Part shown: positions 22,065 through 31,400 of the stretch, one piece after another | How positions within the stretch are numbered: the stretch's first letter is position 1 | Layout: each line of letters starts with the position of its first letter | Assembly (NCBI GenBank): GCA_034409055.1 | Contig: DAOUMU010000171.1 | Span: 1 to 39,343 of the forward strand | Length of the DNA stretch: 39,343 nucleotides | DNA from: DAOUMU01 sp034409055 | Lineage (GTDB): Bacteria; Chloroflexota; Anaerolineae; 4572-78; J111 | Reading direction: 5' to 3' | Notes under the pieces: generated by a model | The model's input: only the letters and a program-made list of their open reading frames with translations | Told to the model about the DNA's origin: nothing | The model's database searches: none | Program-made: the position numbers and the translations under genes

Positions 22065-24440
22065 ATATACTTTCACCCGGGTGTTTGTAAACGCGGCCAG
22101 GCCCGTGAGCGGTTCCGTATTTGATCCCATGAGTTCCAGGCCGTTCACTCCCCGGTCCTTGGCCCAGCGTCCGACGGCCCGGTGTCCCTGGTTATAGGGC
22201 AGGTTTACCACATCGGGGCGCACACCCGGAACCAGCCGGACCTTGGTACGTACCTTTCCGAAGGCGCTTTCCACCCAGACCGGATCCTTGTCCTGCAGGT
22301 GCAGCCGGTGGGCCGATTTCGGGTTCATCTCCAACCAGCTATCCCAGGTTTCGCCCACAACCATGCCACTGATCTCCTGGAGAGTGGGCATGTTAGCGTT
22401 GGCACTGTATGGACCCAGGCTCATCAGGGTGACTACGTTCAAAACGAATGGGTACTCGTCCTCCTCACCGTGGAAGCTTACGGGCTCGTAGTGGGGCAGG
22501 AAAACCTCGTCGCCCCGAACTTGGATGCCCAGGCGTTGCAACGTAACCTCGTCCGCCGTCTGGAGCAGGCACTGCAACTCCCGGCTAAAGAAGTCGAAGT
22601 AGCCGTCTCGTGGGGCACGCTGGCGATCCCGTCCCACAATCTCGCTGAGCCAGGGATCGCTCCCCCGGTTGGCAAATTTATCAGGCGGCACTATCCATAA
22701 CCCCAGTTCGGTCAGGGTCTCCCATGTTGCTCCCACGTCCTGTAGTTGCCACTGCAATAGCTCCAGGAAGTTGGCCCAGGGAAAGGCGCTCCCAACCCAC
22801 CCCCCTACCCGGTGAGCCAGGTCGATGAGCACGTCGCCGGTGTTGCGGGTGTCGTACACCGGTTCAACCACGGGTTGCCGCAGGGCAACGCCTGGGTAGC
22901 CCAACCCTTCGATGAAGTCATCCTGCCAGCGCTCCAAAAAAGTGTGATCCGGCAAGACTAAGTCGGCGAATTGGGTTGTTTCATCCAAAAAACTACTGAA
23001 GGAAACGATGGTATCCACCTTTTTGAAAGCCTCTACCCAGCGAGCATCTCCACCGGGACATTCAAACATCGGGTTGGCGTCGTAAAGGAAGAGGACATCT
23101 ACCGGGTAGCCCTCGCGGATGCGGTCGGCCACGGCCTGGTAGGCGTGGCGAGCCAGGGGAAAAACGGTCCCGACTCCGTCCACCCGTTCGGCCTGGCGTC
23201 CCTGTTGGGCAACGGGGTCGGGAGGTAGCTCCGGCCAACCGGGGCAGGTGGGGTAGCGCTGAACCAGCACCCCACCCGCGGTCTCGATGTTGCCCACCAA
23301 CGCGTTGAGGGCATGGATGGCCATAGCGGTGTACAATCCGTTGACGCTCCCGTTCAGGAGTCCACCTTTGCAGGGCACCACAGCAATGGAAGGGCGGTTG
23401 GTGCCAAACTCACCCGCCAGGCGGGCGATGGTGTCAGCCGACACACCGGTGATTTCGGCGGCGGTCTGCGGGTCGTAATTTTCCAATACGAGAGTCTTGA
23501 AGCCCTGGTGCTGAACCCCAGCCTCGTCCTCCCAATCTTCGTAGCCAAAGGCATAGTTCTCTACAAAATCACGGTCAACCAGGCCGGAGGAAATAATTAC
23601 GTGGGCTATGCCCAGGGCTAGGGCGGCGTCGGTGCCGGGCCGGATGGGGATCCATTCGTCGGCTTTGGCTCCACTGACGCCAAGCCGCGGGTCCACGATG
23701 ACCACCTTGCCGCGCTTGGGTCGTCCCCGCCGCATATAGGCGTAGCCAGAGACAAAACGTTGAACGGACCGGCCCGCTTCGAGCAGACTGGCCCCGAAGG
23801 AGAGGACGTGGTTCGTGTTCTCCAGGTCGTAAGCCATCAGGTCGTAAATGCCCTGGGTAAGCAGGTGGGCCAGTTTGGCGGCTTCAATGTTCAGGCTGTT
23901 GTGGGAGACGGCATTGGGTGAACCGAGAGCCTGGGTGAAGTAGGTAATCAAGTCGCGCATCTGGCCCCGCGTTTCTCCATACAGGAAAGCAAAATGCTCC
24001 GGGTGGCCGGCGTCACGCAGCCTGGTCAGTCGTTGGGCGGCCAACGACAGGCCGGTTTCCCAGTTGATCGGCTCCCATTTTCCCTCGCCGCGCTCGCCAA
24101 TGCGGCGAAGGGGGCTCCGGATGCGGTCGGGGTTGTAGAGCAGTTCCGGGGCTGCCTGTCCTTTGGGACACAGGGCGCCCAGGTTGATGGGGTGCAGGGG
24201 GCTGCCTTCCAACTTGACCAGCCGGCCGTCCACAACGCGAGCCCACATGCCGCAGCCACTGGGGCACAGTAGACAGACGGAAGGGACAATATATTCCTCG
24301 CTCACGGTATCGTAGCCGGGTACGGCGGCGTGGACCTGAGCCAGGTTCCGCCCCGGCCGACCCAGGGCAGCACTCAGCGCGGCTGTAACCGTGAGGCCAC
24401 CGGTAGCTACCAGAAATTCACGTCGCGTTATCTTTAGCAT
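22056..24440 (-). CDS. Molybdopterin-fold oxidoreductase subunit (DMSO reductase/MopB family), Tat-exported
   Basis: 794 residues; ATG 24440 follows GAGGAGGG. The N-terminus TRREFLVATGG with a hydrophobic stretch is a Tat signal. A [4Fe-4S] site follows: C56, C59, C63, C91. GSPNAVSHNSLNIEAAK (173-189) aligns by eye with the metal-ligand segment (SPN..H.S.C) of PhsA/PsrA-type enzymes, but the Cys position is N184. The C-terminal domain (YNQGHRAVGRWAKDRGVN) is the usual pterin-binding end. The family reduces or oxidises oxyanions, polysulfide, formate and others; members in Qrc and alternative complex III have lost the metal. It sits with iron-sulfur, NrfD, cytochrome c and TorD partners. The substrate is not assignable. 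Confidence 0.92.
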   Translation of the reverse strand: MLKITRREFLVATGGLTVTAALSAALGRPGRNLAQVHAAVPGYDTVSEEYIVPSVCLLCPSGCGMWARVVDGRLVKLEGSPLHPINLGALCPKGQAAPELLYNPDRIRSPLRRIGERGEGKWEPINWETGLSLAAQRLTRLRDAGHPEHFAFLYGETRGQMRDLITYFTQALGSPNAVSHNSLNIEAAKLAHLLTQGIYDLMAYDLENTNHVLSFGASLLEAGRSVQRFVSGYAYMRRGRPKRGKVVIVDPRLGVSGAKADEWIPIRPGTDAALALGIAHVIISSGLVDRDFVENYAFGYEDWEDEAGVQHQGFKTLVLENYDPQTAAEITGVSADTIARLAGEFGTNRPSIAVVPCKGGLLNGSVNGLYTAMAIHALNALVGNIETAGGVLVQRYPTCPGWPELPPDPVAQQGRQAERVDGVGTVFPLARHAYQAVADRIREGYPVDVLFLYDANPMFECPGGDARWVEAFKKVDTIVSFSSFLDETTQFADLVLPDHTFLERWQDDFIEGLGYPGVALRQPVVEPVYDTRNTGDVLIDLAHRVGGWVGSAFPWANFLELLQWQLQDVGATWETLTELGLWIVPPDKFANRGSDPWLSEIVGRDRQRAPRDGYFDFFSRELQCLLQTADEVTLQRLGIQVRGDEVFLPHYEPVSFHGEEDEYPFVLNVVTLMSLGPYSANANMPTLQEISGMVVGETWDSWLEMNPKSAHRLHLQDKDPVWVESAFGKVRTKVRLVPGVRPDVVNLPYNQGHRAVGRWAKDRGVNGLELMGSNTEPLTGLAAFTNTRVKVYRA

Positions 24441-24453
24441 TGGCCAGCCCTCC

Positions 24454-25047
24454 TCAGTTACCACCACAATCTGTACGCCCAGGCAGTGCCGACGAATCGG
24501 CGCCACAACTTATTAGTTTCGCCGGGGGCAACAACCGTTTTTGTAAAATGAGGCTGGGTTGGACCTCACCTCGTCCGATAGCCTGCACGTGCTGAATGAC
24601 GGCATCCATCTCTTCGTCCGACATCACGTCTGGTCTGTAGCCTTTCATGATGCCGATGCCGTTACGGATGATTTCGACAAGTTCAGCAGTAGGTAAATCC
24701 GCCTGGTTCAAGGCCGGACCGATGTCACCTTCACCGGTAGGACCGTGGCAGCGAGAACATTCAAACTTTTCAAAGAGTGCCGCTCCATCCAACGCAGCTT
24801 CAGCTACTTCCTCTTCACTCCCGGGCAACGGCGGTACCTGGTCTGGCCGACCCTGAGCCAGCCAGAGCAGGCCACGCAACGTGCGTGGACCACCTCCGGC
24901 CGGGTTTACGTGGCACGTGGCACACTGCTGGCCTGTACGGGCGGCATACTCCGGTAGCGCGTGGGCAGGAGGCCAGGCAACAAAGACCAGCATCCCTATC
25001 AACACGCCCAGGCCAATCCAGGGGATGGATTGTAAGTGTTTGCTCAT
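24454..25047 (-). CDS. Diheme c-type cytochrome, membrane-anchored or secreted
   Basis: 197 residues from ATG 25047, which overlaps the stop of the preceding gene (ATGA). Residues 8-30 are a signal peptide or membrane anchor ending AHA. The first heme motif is CATCH (C42, C45, H46) in YAARTGQQCATCHVNPAGGG, a motif seen in several cell-surface and outer-membrane cytochromes. The second is CSRCH (C97, C100, H101) in a normal class I cytochrome c domain, with downstream Met residues (M134, M142) as possible axial ligands. It would link the complex to the decaheme protein or to another periplasmic-side partner. It precedes the molybdopterin gene by 13 bp. Confidence 0.9.
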   Translation of the reverse strand: MSKHLQSIPWIGLGVLIGMLVFVAWPPAHALPEYAARTGQQCATCHVNPAGGGPRTLRGLLWLAQGRPDQVPPLPGSEEEVAEAALDGAALFEKFECSRCHGPTGEGDIGPALNQADLPTAELVEIIRNGIGIMKGYRPDVMSDEEMDAVIQHVQAIGRGEVQPSLILQKRLLPPAKLISCGADSSALPGRTDCGGN

Positions 25048-25391
25048 AGTTTGTCTTCTCCCGCGGTAACAATTGCCTCTACCAGGTCCTGGGTGTGGAC
25101 GGTCTGACGCCAGGTCTGGGACCAGACGTGCATCCCATCTTCGTCCAGCCGGAGTGTGATCAGCCGGCATGGGATGGGACTGGTAAGGATGGTGCGCACA
25201 TCACTGATCGCCGAACCGCCCTCACTCTCCTCCACCAAGATGACGTCGGGGGCCAGGGTGGCAACGTCGGCTGCCAGTCGGTCCGTTTCGTTGGTCACTC
25301 TTACCAACTCAATTTCAGGATGCGTTTCTAGAATGGCGCAAATGGCATCACTGAACATTTGGTTGCAAAAAATCAGGTACACACGTGGCAC
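25044..25391 (-). CDS. Degenerate response-regulator receiver domain protein
   Basis: 115 residues from GTG 25391, with AAGG upstream. The alternation of strands and helices (VYLIFCNQMFSDAICAILE, then APDVILVEES) follows a receiver domain. The phosphoacceptor Asp is replaced by Glu (E54), and the acidic pair that binds magnesium is replaced by Phe-Cys (F8, C9). Such changes usually abolish phosphorylation and may mimic the active state. It has no output domain. It is the first gene of the respiratory operon, coupled to the cytochrome gene, so it may be a partner of the kinase/regulator pair upstream or a structural pseudo-receiver. Confidence 0.75.
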   Translation of the reverse strand: MPRVYLIFCNQMFSDAICAILETHPEIELVRVTNETDRLAADVATLAPDVILVEESEGGSAISDVRTILTSPIPCRLITLRLDEDGMHVWSQTWRQTVHTQDLVEAIVTAGEDKL

Positions 25392-25586
25392 AGCTTGAAA
25401 CCTTGTGCGGCAATAACTGACCCCCGAGGCGTCATCGATCTCAAAGGACCTGCCTTAAGTGATCGACCAATAGTCCATACAACCAACCAGCATCCCAGGC
25501 GTTACACCTATGATATCTACGCCTATCTAATTTTAGCAAATGGGCTTATGGGACGGTATCGTGTGGACCACGATTGAAAGGTGAGG

Positions 25587-25610
25587 AAAATGCCATTATG
25601 ATAGCATTTT
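25587..25610. promoter_or_regulatory. Inverted repeat AAAATGC-N10-GCATTTT
   Basis: A 7-bp perfect dyad in the 298-bp gap between the regulator gene and the respiratory operon, followed by another ATGCAAAATGC word on the minus strand. It lies upstream of the operon start (25391) and could be a NarL-type regulator site. No clear promoter hexamers were fixed here. Confidence 0.35.
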
Positions 25611-25628
25611 GCATGATAAGGGATAATA

Positions 25629-25658
25629 GAGAGTCCAAAAGTGCACTTTGGGACTCTC
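25629..25658. terminator. Hairpin between regulator gene and respiratory operon
   Basis: Arms GAGAGTCC and GGACTCTC, about 30 nt downstream of the NarL-type regulator stop (25690). The minus-strand reading is followed by TATTATCCCTTAT, not a clean T-run. It probably separates the kinase-regulator unit from the respiratory operon; a protein-binding role is an alternative. Confidence 0.45.
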
Positions 25659-25689
25659 AGATACAAGGCCCTCGTTGGTGAACGACGAT

Positions 25690-26349
25690 CTAAGGCTCGA
25701 TGAGACCGTGACGGATGGCGTAGCGTACCAGGTCTACCGTGGTCTCCAATCCCAGCTTCTGCAGGATATGGGTGCGATGGGTCTGCACCGTGCTGGGGCT
25801 AATGATCAGCTTTTCGGCAATCTCCTGGTTACTGAGTCCGCGCACAAGGAGAAACATAATCTCTCGTTCCCGGTCAGAGAGTTCATCATAGCCAGGTGGC
25901 CCAACGGGCGGTTTTGACCCGCTCTGCCCCAGGTAGTTATCCAGCAGCTTGCGGGCCAACGAGGGATAGAGGAAAGCTTCGCCCCGAGCAACCGCCCGTA
26001 CAGCGTTGATCAGATCCTCGCTGGCAGCTTTTTTCAGGACATAGCCCGCCGCGCCGGCTTTCAGGGCGCGAAAAAAGTAGGCGTCGCTCTCGTGCATAGT
26101 CAGAATCAGAATCTGGGTCTGAGGGCACTCTACCCGAATCAAGCTGGCGGCCTGAATGCCATCCAGATCAGGCATAGAGATGTCCAGCACGACAACATCG
26201 GGACAAACATCACGGGCAAGTACGACGGCTTCCCGACCGGTAGTGGCTTCGGCGGTGACCTTAATATCGGGTTGGGCCTCCAGCAGCAGGCGTAGACCAT
26301 CGCGGACAATATTGTGATCCTCGGCTAACAAGACGCGAATTGGGGTCAT
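25690..26349 (-). CDS. NarL/LuxR-family response regulator
   Basis: 219 residues; ATG 26349 follows GGGAGGG and overlaps the kinase stop (ATGA). The receiver domain keeps the acidic pair (LLAEDH), the phosphoacceptor Asp (VVVLDISMPD) and the conserved Thr/Lys region (ILTMHES, LKKAAS). The C-terminal LuxR-type helix-turn-helix is intact (LSDREREIMFLLVRGLSNQEIAEKL). It would bind DNA when phosphorylated by the upstream kinase. The obvious target is the respiratory operon that begins 300 bp downstream. Confidence 0.95.
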   Translation of the reverse strand: MTPIRVLLAEDHNIVRDGLRLLLEAQPDIKVTAEATTGREAVVLARDVCPDVVVLDISMPDLDGIQAASLIRVECPQTQILILTMHESDAYFFRALKAGAAGYVLKKAASEDLINAVRAVARGEAFLYPSLARKLLDNYLGQSGSKPPVGPPGYDELSDREREIMFLLVRGLSNQEIAEKLIISPSTVQTHRTHILQKLGLETTVDLVRYAIRHGLIEP

Positions 26350-27833
26350 GGTACCCTCCCATCTAGCGGCAGCCACAGTGTCACCCGCGTGCCACGAGAT
26401 CGGCGGCGAGTGACCTCTAACCGTCCGCCCAAGGCGTCAGCCCGCTCCTGCATGCCTAAAATTCCCAGAGGCTGATACCCATCGGAACTATGGAGGTGCT
26501 CGTCTGGCAGTCCAACGCCATCATCTTCAACAACCACGGTCAACTCATCGGCTGTTAGTTGCAGTCGAACGTAGACTTGATGAGCCTTGGCATGGCGAAT
26601 GACGTTGGTGAGGGCCTCCTGGACGATGCGGAAGGCAGTGGTTGCCACATCCGAGGGCAGCCGCTCTACATCTCCGTCGGTGTCCAAGTGTGTGGCAATG
26701 CCCAGCGGGGCCAGACGCTGGTTCAGTTCATCTTGCAGTGCCGGGGTCAGGCCGTAATCGTCCAGGACGGTGGGGCGGAGGTGGGTGATGAGACGGTGAG
26801 ATTGCTCAATGGTGTGCCGCACCAGGGTGTTTGCCTTGACCAGATAGTTATGGGCTGTCTGGAGATTGTCCGGCACGGCCTGCTGGCACAATTTCAGGTT
26901 GAGGCTGAGGCCAGTGAGTAACTGGCCCAGTTCATCGTGAATTCCCCGGGCCACGCGTCGGCGTTCTTCTTCTCGCGCCGTAATGAGCTTGGTTAACAAC
27001 TGGCGGCGAACTGTATCTTTAGTTTTCAATTTCGTGTAGAGCTGTTTAGCCTCAGCCTCTTGCACCTGGATGGTATCGGCCATCTCATTGAATACACTGG
27101 CCAGCAAGCCCACTTCATCTTGGCTCTGCGCCGGTACCCGGACTGTTCGTTCCCCTTGGCTGAAACTACGCAAGCCCTGGGCTACCTGTTCCATGGGGGT
27201 GATAATCAGCCAGCTTAATAACACATAAAGGACTAAAGTGGTCAGCACAATGATTGTTATCGACCCCAGGAATGCGGTTTGTAACCCTTGCTCCAGGAGG
27301 GCATTGAGGCCAGCCATAGAAAAATCTATGTACAAAACCCCATTGAGACGATCCTCAGGTGAGTGACAGCCATAACAAGTCGGTCGATTTAAAATGGGGG
27401 TCATAGTGCGGAAGGCGGGCTGACCGTCCGTATCGGTTACCACAATGCTGCGGGGCCGGCTCGTGACCGGGAATTGATGGCAGACCTGGCATAGATTACT
27501 GGCCCGATCCAGTTTTTCGCCGTTGTGCTGGCTACCCGAGGAAGCAGCTACGACCGCCTGAGGAGTCAATAGGTAGATAGAGCGCACGTCAGAAGCTTGA
27601 GCTACACTATCAATAATAGCCTGAATGCTAGAGCGGTTGCCGGTTAGCATAGCCTCTTCCAGGCTATGTTCAACGACAGTGCCGGTGGTAGCCGCCAGCA
27701 GTTCCAGTTCGCGCATCGCCGTCCGGCGTTGCAGTTCGTATTGCAGCCAATTCAAAGGCGCTAACAGGAGAATCAAGGCCAGGCTCACTCCCAGACTGAC
27801 CTTAAAGCGGAGTGATCGGCTCATGAATCTCAC
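26346..27833 (-). CDS. NarX-type histidine kinase with diheme extracytoplasmic sensor
   Basis: 495 residues. GTG 27833 is preceded by GAGGAAGAG; ATG 27824 is the alternative. Membrane segments lie at ~12-30 and ~186-211, with an outside sensor between. The sensor contains two heme-attachment motifs, CQVCH (C115, C118, H119) and CYGCH (C153, C156, H157), placed after a Cache/PAS-like stretch. HAMP follows (~212-258), then the HisKA_3 box with H299 in ARGIHDELGQ, and a HATPase domain (EALTNVIRHAKA, VVEDDGVGL, GILGMQERADALGG). Covalent heme suggests direct sensing of redox state or of a gas ligand. It is coupled to the NarL-type regulator and adjacent to a cytochrome-rich operon. Confidence 0.93.
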   Translation of the reverse strand: MRFMSRSLRFKVSLGVSLALILLLAPLNWLQYELQRRTAMRELELLAATTGTVVEHSLEEAMLTGNRSSIQAIIDSVAQASDVRSIYLLTPQAVVAASSGSQHNGEKLDRASNLCQVCHQFPVTSRPRSIVVTDTDGQPAFRTMTPILNRPTCYGCHSPEDRLNGVLYIDFSMAGLNALLEQGLQTAFLGSITIIVLTTLVLYVLLSWLIITPMEQVAQGLRSFSQGERTVRVPAQSQDEVGLLASVFNEMADTIQVQEAEAKQLYTKLKTKDTVRRQLLTKLITAREEERRRVARGIHDELGQLLTGLSLNLKLCQQAVPDNLQTAHNYLVKANTLVRHTIEQSHRLITHLRPTVLDDYGLTPALQDELNQRLAPLGIATHLDTDGDVERLPSDVATTAFRIVQEALTNVIRHAKAHQVYVRLQLTADELTVVVEDDGVGLPDEHLHSSDGYQPLGILGMQERADALGGRLEVTRRRSRGTRVTLWLPLDGRVP

Positions 27834-27911
27834 GGATGGCTCTTCCTCATTCTTGCCCTGTTAATAATATTCACTACCGGACCCTGACAATCTACCGACG
27901 ATGTTGATATT

Positions 27912-27940
27912 ATTATAGCATTCTTAAACCAGCTTTGGAA
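27912..27940 (-). promoter_or_regulatory. Candidate promoter of the kinase-regulator pair
   Basis: On the minus strand: TTCCAA (27940-27935), a 17-bp spacer, and a perfect TATAAT (27917-27912). Start near 27905 gives a leader of about 70 nt. A dyad CCAGC-N8-GCTGG (27929-27946) overlaps the weak -35, suggesting an activator or repressor site. Confidence 0.5.
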
Positions 27941-28113
27941 GGCTGGCGCGTGCATTTCAGTTTTGGGGCGAGTTGTAAACAGAAGGCCAAATTTTGATGC
28001 GTCCCGTGGGACGGACCGATTCCACGCGGATTTACACGGGTCGCAGCCCGTATGATATTTCCATCGCCCAGATACCGCCCCTATTTCGTCAACCTGGTCT
28101 ATTGACAAACCAG

Positions 28114-28142
28114 TTGACTTGTGTTAAGTTATTCATTATATT
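28114..28142 (+). promoter_or_regulatory. Sigma-70-type promoter of the beta-helix protein gene
   Basis: TTGACT (28114-28119), a 17-bp spacer, TATATT (28137-28142). Predicted start near 28149 gives a long leader of about 290 nt before ATG 28443. I see no clear riboswitch in that leader. The rest of the 27834-28442 gap shows no convincing gene. Confidence 0.6.
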
Positions 28143-28442
28143 TCTTAGACCGTAATGTCCAAGTAATGCCTAACTCATTACTATTTCCTGGACGTCGGCC
28201 ATTTTGAGAAGTGAGCACGCTTATGTGGGAAGGGGGCCACGCATACGCGTACGGCACATGGGCATACCTCACTTTACAAGATGGTTCTTTTTTGACCTGC
28301 TGAGTTGGGATGTCATTCCCCTTTGACACTCCCTATGGTTGCGGATACAGCTTCATCACTCCCTGTGGTCTCAGGACAGGTCTGAACGCAACCCGGAAAT
28401 TCCCAATTAAATCAAGTGATAACATCTGTGGAGGAGAGAAGA

Positions 28443-31400
28443 ATGAACAGGATGCTGCCTGCCTTATCTCTCGGTTTAGGTCTGATTCTAACGTTTCTAT
28501 GGGGGTTGGGCACCGTCCCTTCCATAGCTCAAGCCCGAGACAACCAAAATGAAACCCAAGTTACCCTGGCCCACTATGTCCCCCAACCCCAGGTTGGTAC
28601 CGGTTTCATCCGGGTGGCCATCACCGGCACCGATACGGCCGGGTGTGGTGATGTAGCTTCCCCTTGTGCTACCGTCCAGTTTGCCGTGGATGAGGCCAAT
28701 GTTGGCGATGAAATCCTCATCGCCGCCGGCACTTACAGCGGTGTCCAGGTCCGCAATGGCATGGCCCAGACTGTTTATATCAGCAAATCGCTAATCGTCC
28801 GCGGTGGCTATACCACCACCGATAGCTTTGCTGCCTCCGACCCCATTGCCAACCCCACCATCCTCGACGCCCAGGGCAGCGGGCGGGTGATGGTTATCAC
28901 CGGCAGCGGGGTTAACGCTACAATTGAAAATCTGACTGTAACCCGGGGAAGAGTTGAGGGCAACGGACTCTGTCCTCCAGATTGCGGGGGTGGAATCTTT
29001 GCTGCCAATGCTTTGAGCTTGACCAACGTTAGCGTAATTAGCAACACCGCCGAACGAGACGGTGGGGGGGTAGCGGTGATACTCACCACCACCCTAACCA
29101 ACGTACGCTTTGAGCGCAATATGGCCGGCTTCAATGGTGATGGTGGTGGATTATTAGTTGACTCTGGGCCGGTGAGCATCAGTGGCACCACCTTCATCAG
29201 CAATACCAGCAGTTTGGCTGGTGGGGGGGCACAAGTTGCTGGCCCAACCACAATTATCAATAGTCGCTTTGAAAGGAATGTAAGCCTCTTCAACGTAGGA
29301 GGGGGCCTCAAAACAAGCGCTGCGCCATCTATCAGCCAGACTATTTCTATCAGCAATACCACCTTTATCAGCAATACCACACTTTGCAGCGGCAGCCTGC
29401 CTATTTGTCATGGCGGAGGCATGTATGCGTTTGATGTAAATGTGGTGCTCATTAACAGCCATTTTGAAAACAACCGGTGTACAGACACCGGCTGCGACGG
29501 CGGCGGACTGTATCTCAGTCGTGCCTTCAACGCCTCTGCGTTGACCTTGCTTAACACCGACTTTATTAGCAATACGGCCGGTCGCAGTGGGGGTGGGGCT
29601 TATGGGACAAACCTGGTCAGCCTCACTGGGGGTCGTTTTGAGCGCAATCAGGCCAGTGGAAGTGGGTTGACCTTTAGTGATGGCGGGGGCGGTCTGTATG
29701 CCGGCACGCTCAGTTTAAGCGGCACCCAATTTATTAGCAATACCAGCCTGAAAGATGGGGGCGGAGTCTGGGCCGGGGCAACGGCCTCATTAACAGGCGG
29801 GCGATTTGAGGGCAATGCCAGCAGTCGTCATGGGGGGGGATTAGCAGTACGCGCCTTTGCCTCGCCTCTAACTTTGCGCGATACCCGGTTCATTAGCAAC
29901 ACTGCCCAAAATAACGGCGGCGGTCTATGGATAGAAATTAATGGGGCAACCTTAAACGGCGGCCTATTTGAGCGGAATACCACCCTCAGCAATGAGGGGG
30001 ATGGGGCCGGGCTGTGGGTGTTCCACAACCTGACCCTGACCGGCACCCAGTTCATCAGCAATACCGCCCAAAATAACGGCGGCGGAGCCTTTGTTAGTTC
30101 CGGTAATGCGACCCTGAATGGCGGCCACTTTGAGCGTAACCAGGCCCGAGGCACTGATTTTTTTAAGGACGGGGGGGGAGGAGTGTATGTTAATAATGGT
30201 GACCTGACCGGTACAGGCACCCAATTCGTCGGCAATATCAGCCAAAATCATGGCGGTGGGGGAGTTGTACGGGGCGTCACCAACCTGACCAACGTTCTGT
30301 TTCAGGATAATAGCGTTGATCGAAGCGGGGGGGGTTTGTTCACCTTTAACACCCTGACAGTAGCCAGCAGCCAATTTATTAGCAATACCGCCAGCGATAT
30401 AGGCGGCGGGGCCTTTACCACTGGTGAAGCCAGGCTGACCAATAGTCTATTCCGGCAAAATCGGAGTAGTGGCGGGTTGGGTCAAGGTGGTGGGTTACGG
30501 GCCTTGACGATGACCGTAACCAGCACCCAATTTATCAGCAACTTCGCCTCATTCGTGGGTGGGGGGGCATTGGCTTTCGGCACGGCCAATCTAAGTGATA
30601 GCCTTTTCCAGGACAATATCAGCGACGGGAGCGGCGGTGGGCTGAGCACATCTTTCAACCCCCTGACTTTGACAAATACCCGGTTCATCAACAACACCGC
30701 TGCCATCAGGGGAGGAGGAATAGCTGGTAACAGCATCAAGATCAATCTAAACGGGGGTCTTTTCCAAAATAATCGGGCTAATACAAATAGCGGCGGCGGC
30801 TTGTCCACCTCTGGCCAGTTGATTCTGACCGGCACCCAATTTATCAGCAACAGCGCCATGCTTGATGGGGGGGGGGCCTGGGCTAATAGTGGAGCGATAC
30901 TCACCAACGGTCATTTTGAACGCAATCTTAGCAGCGAGGGCAACGGGGGTGGATTGGCAGCGCCACTTGGCCACTTAACCTTAAACGATAGCGATAACCG
31001 CTTTGTGGGCAATACGGCCGGGCTAGACGGTGGAGGGGCGTTTAGTTTCGATGCCACCCTGGTGGGAGGTCGTTTTGAAAACAACTTGGCCCAGAGTCAT
31101 GGCGGGGGGCTGCGCGTACGAAGAAGTTTAATCTTGACTAACAGTGCCTTTATCAACAATAACGCTGCCGCTCTTGGCGGTGGGGTGGTGATTTCAAACA
31201 CGTCTGGAAGAACGAATCGCCTGGTCAACGGCCTATTTGCTCGCAATAGGGCCGGCCAGAATGGGGCCAGTCTCTATCTCGACACCAATGGCTCCGTCAA
31301 TATTCTACACGCCACCATCGCCAGCCCGACGCTTGCCACCGGACAGGCCATCTATATCAACGGCGGTGTGGCTAACATCACCAATACCATCATTGCCAGC

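Noticed and set aside
24815..25072. Alternative minus-strand frame across the cytochrome c signal region
   Set aside because: Wrong frame relative to both CxxCH motifs; the 25047 start with ATGA coupling explains the region.
27830..28108. Minus-strand open frame of 92 codons upstream of the kinase
   Set aside because: No ribosome site or recognisable pattern; it covers the probable kinase promoter.
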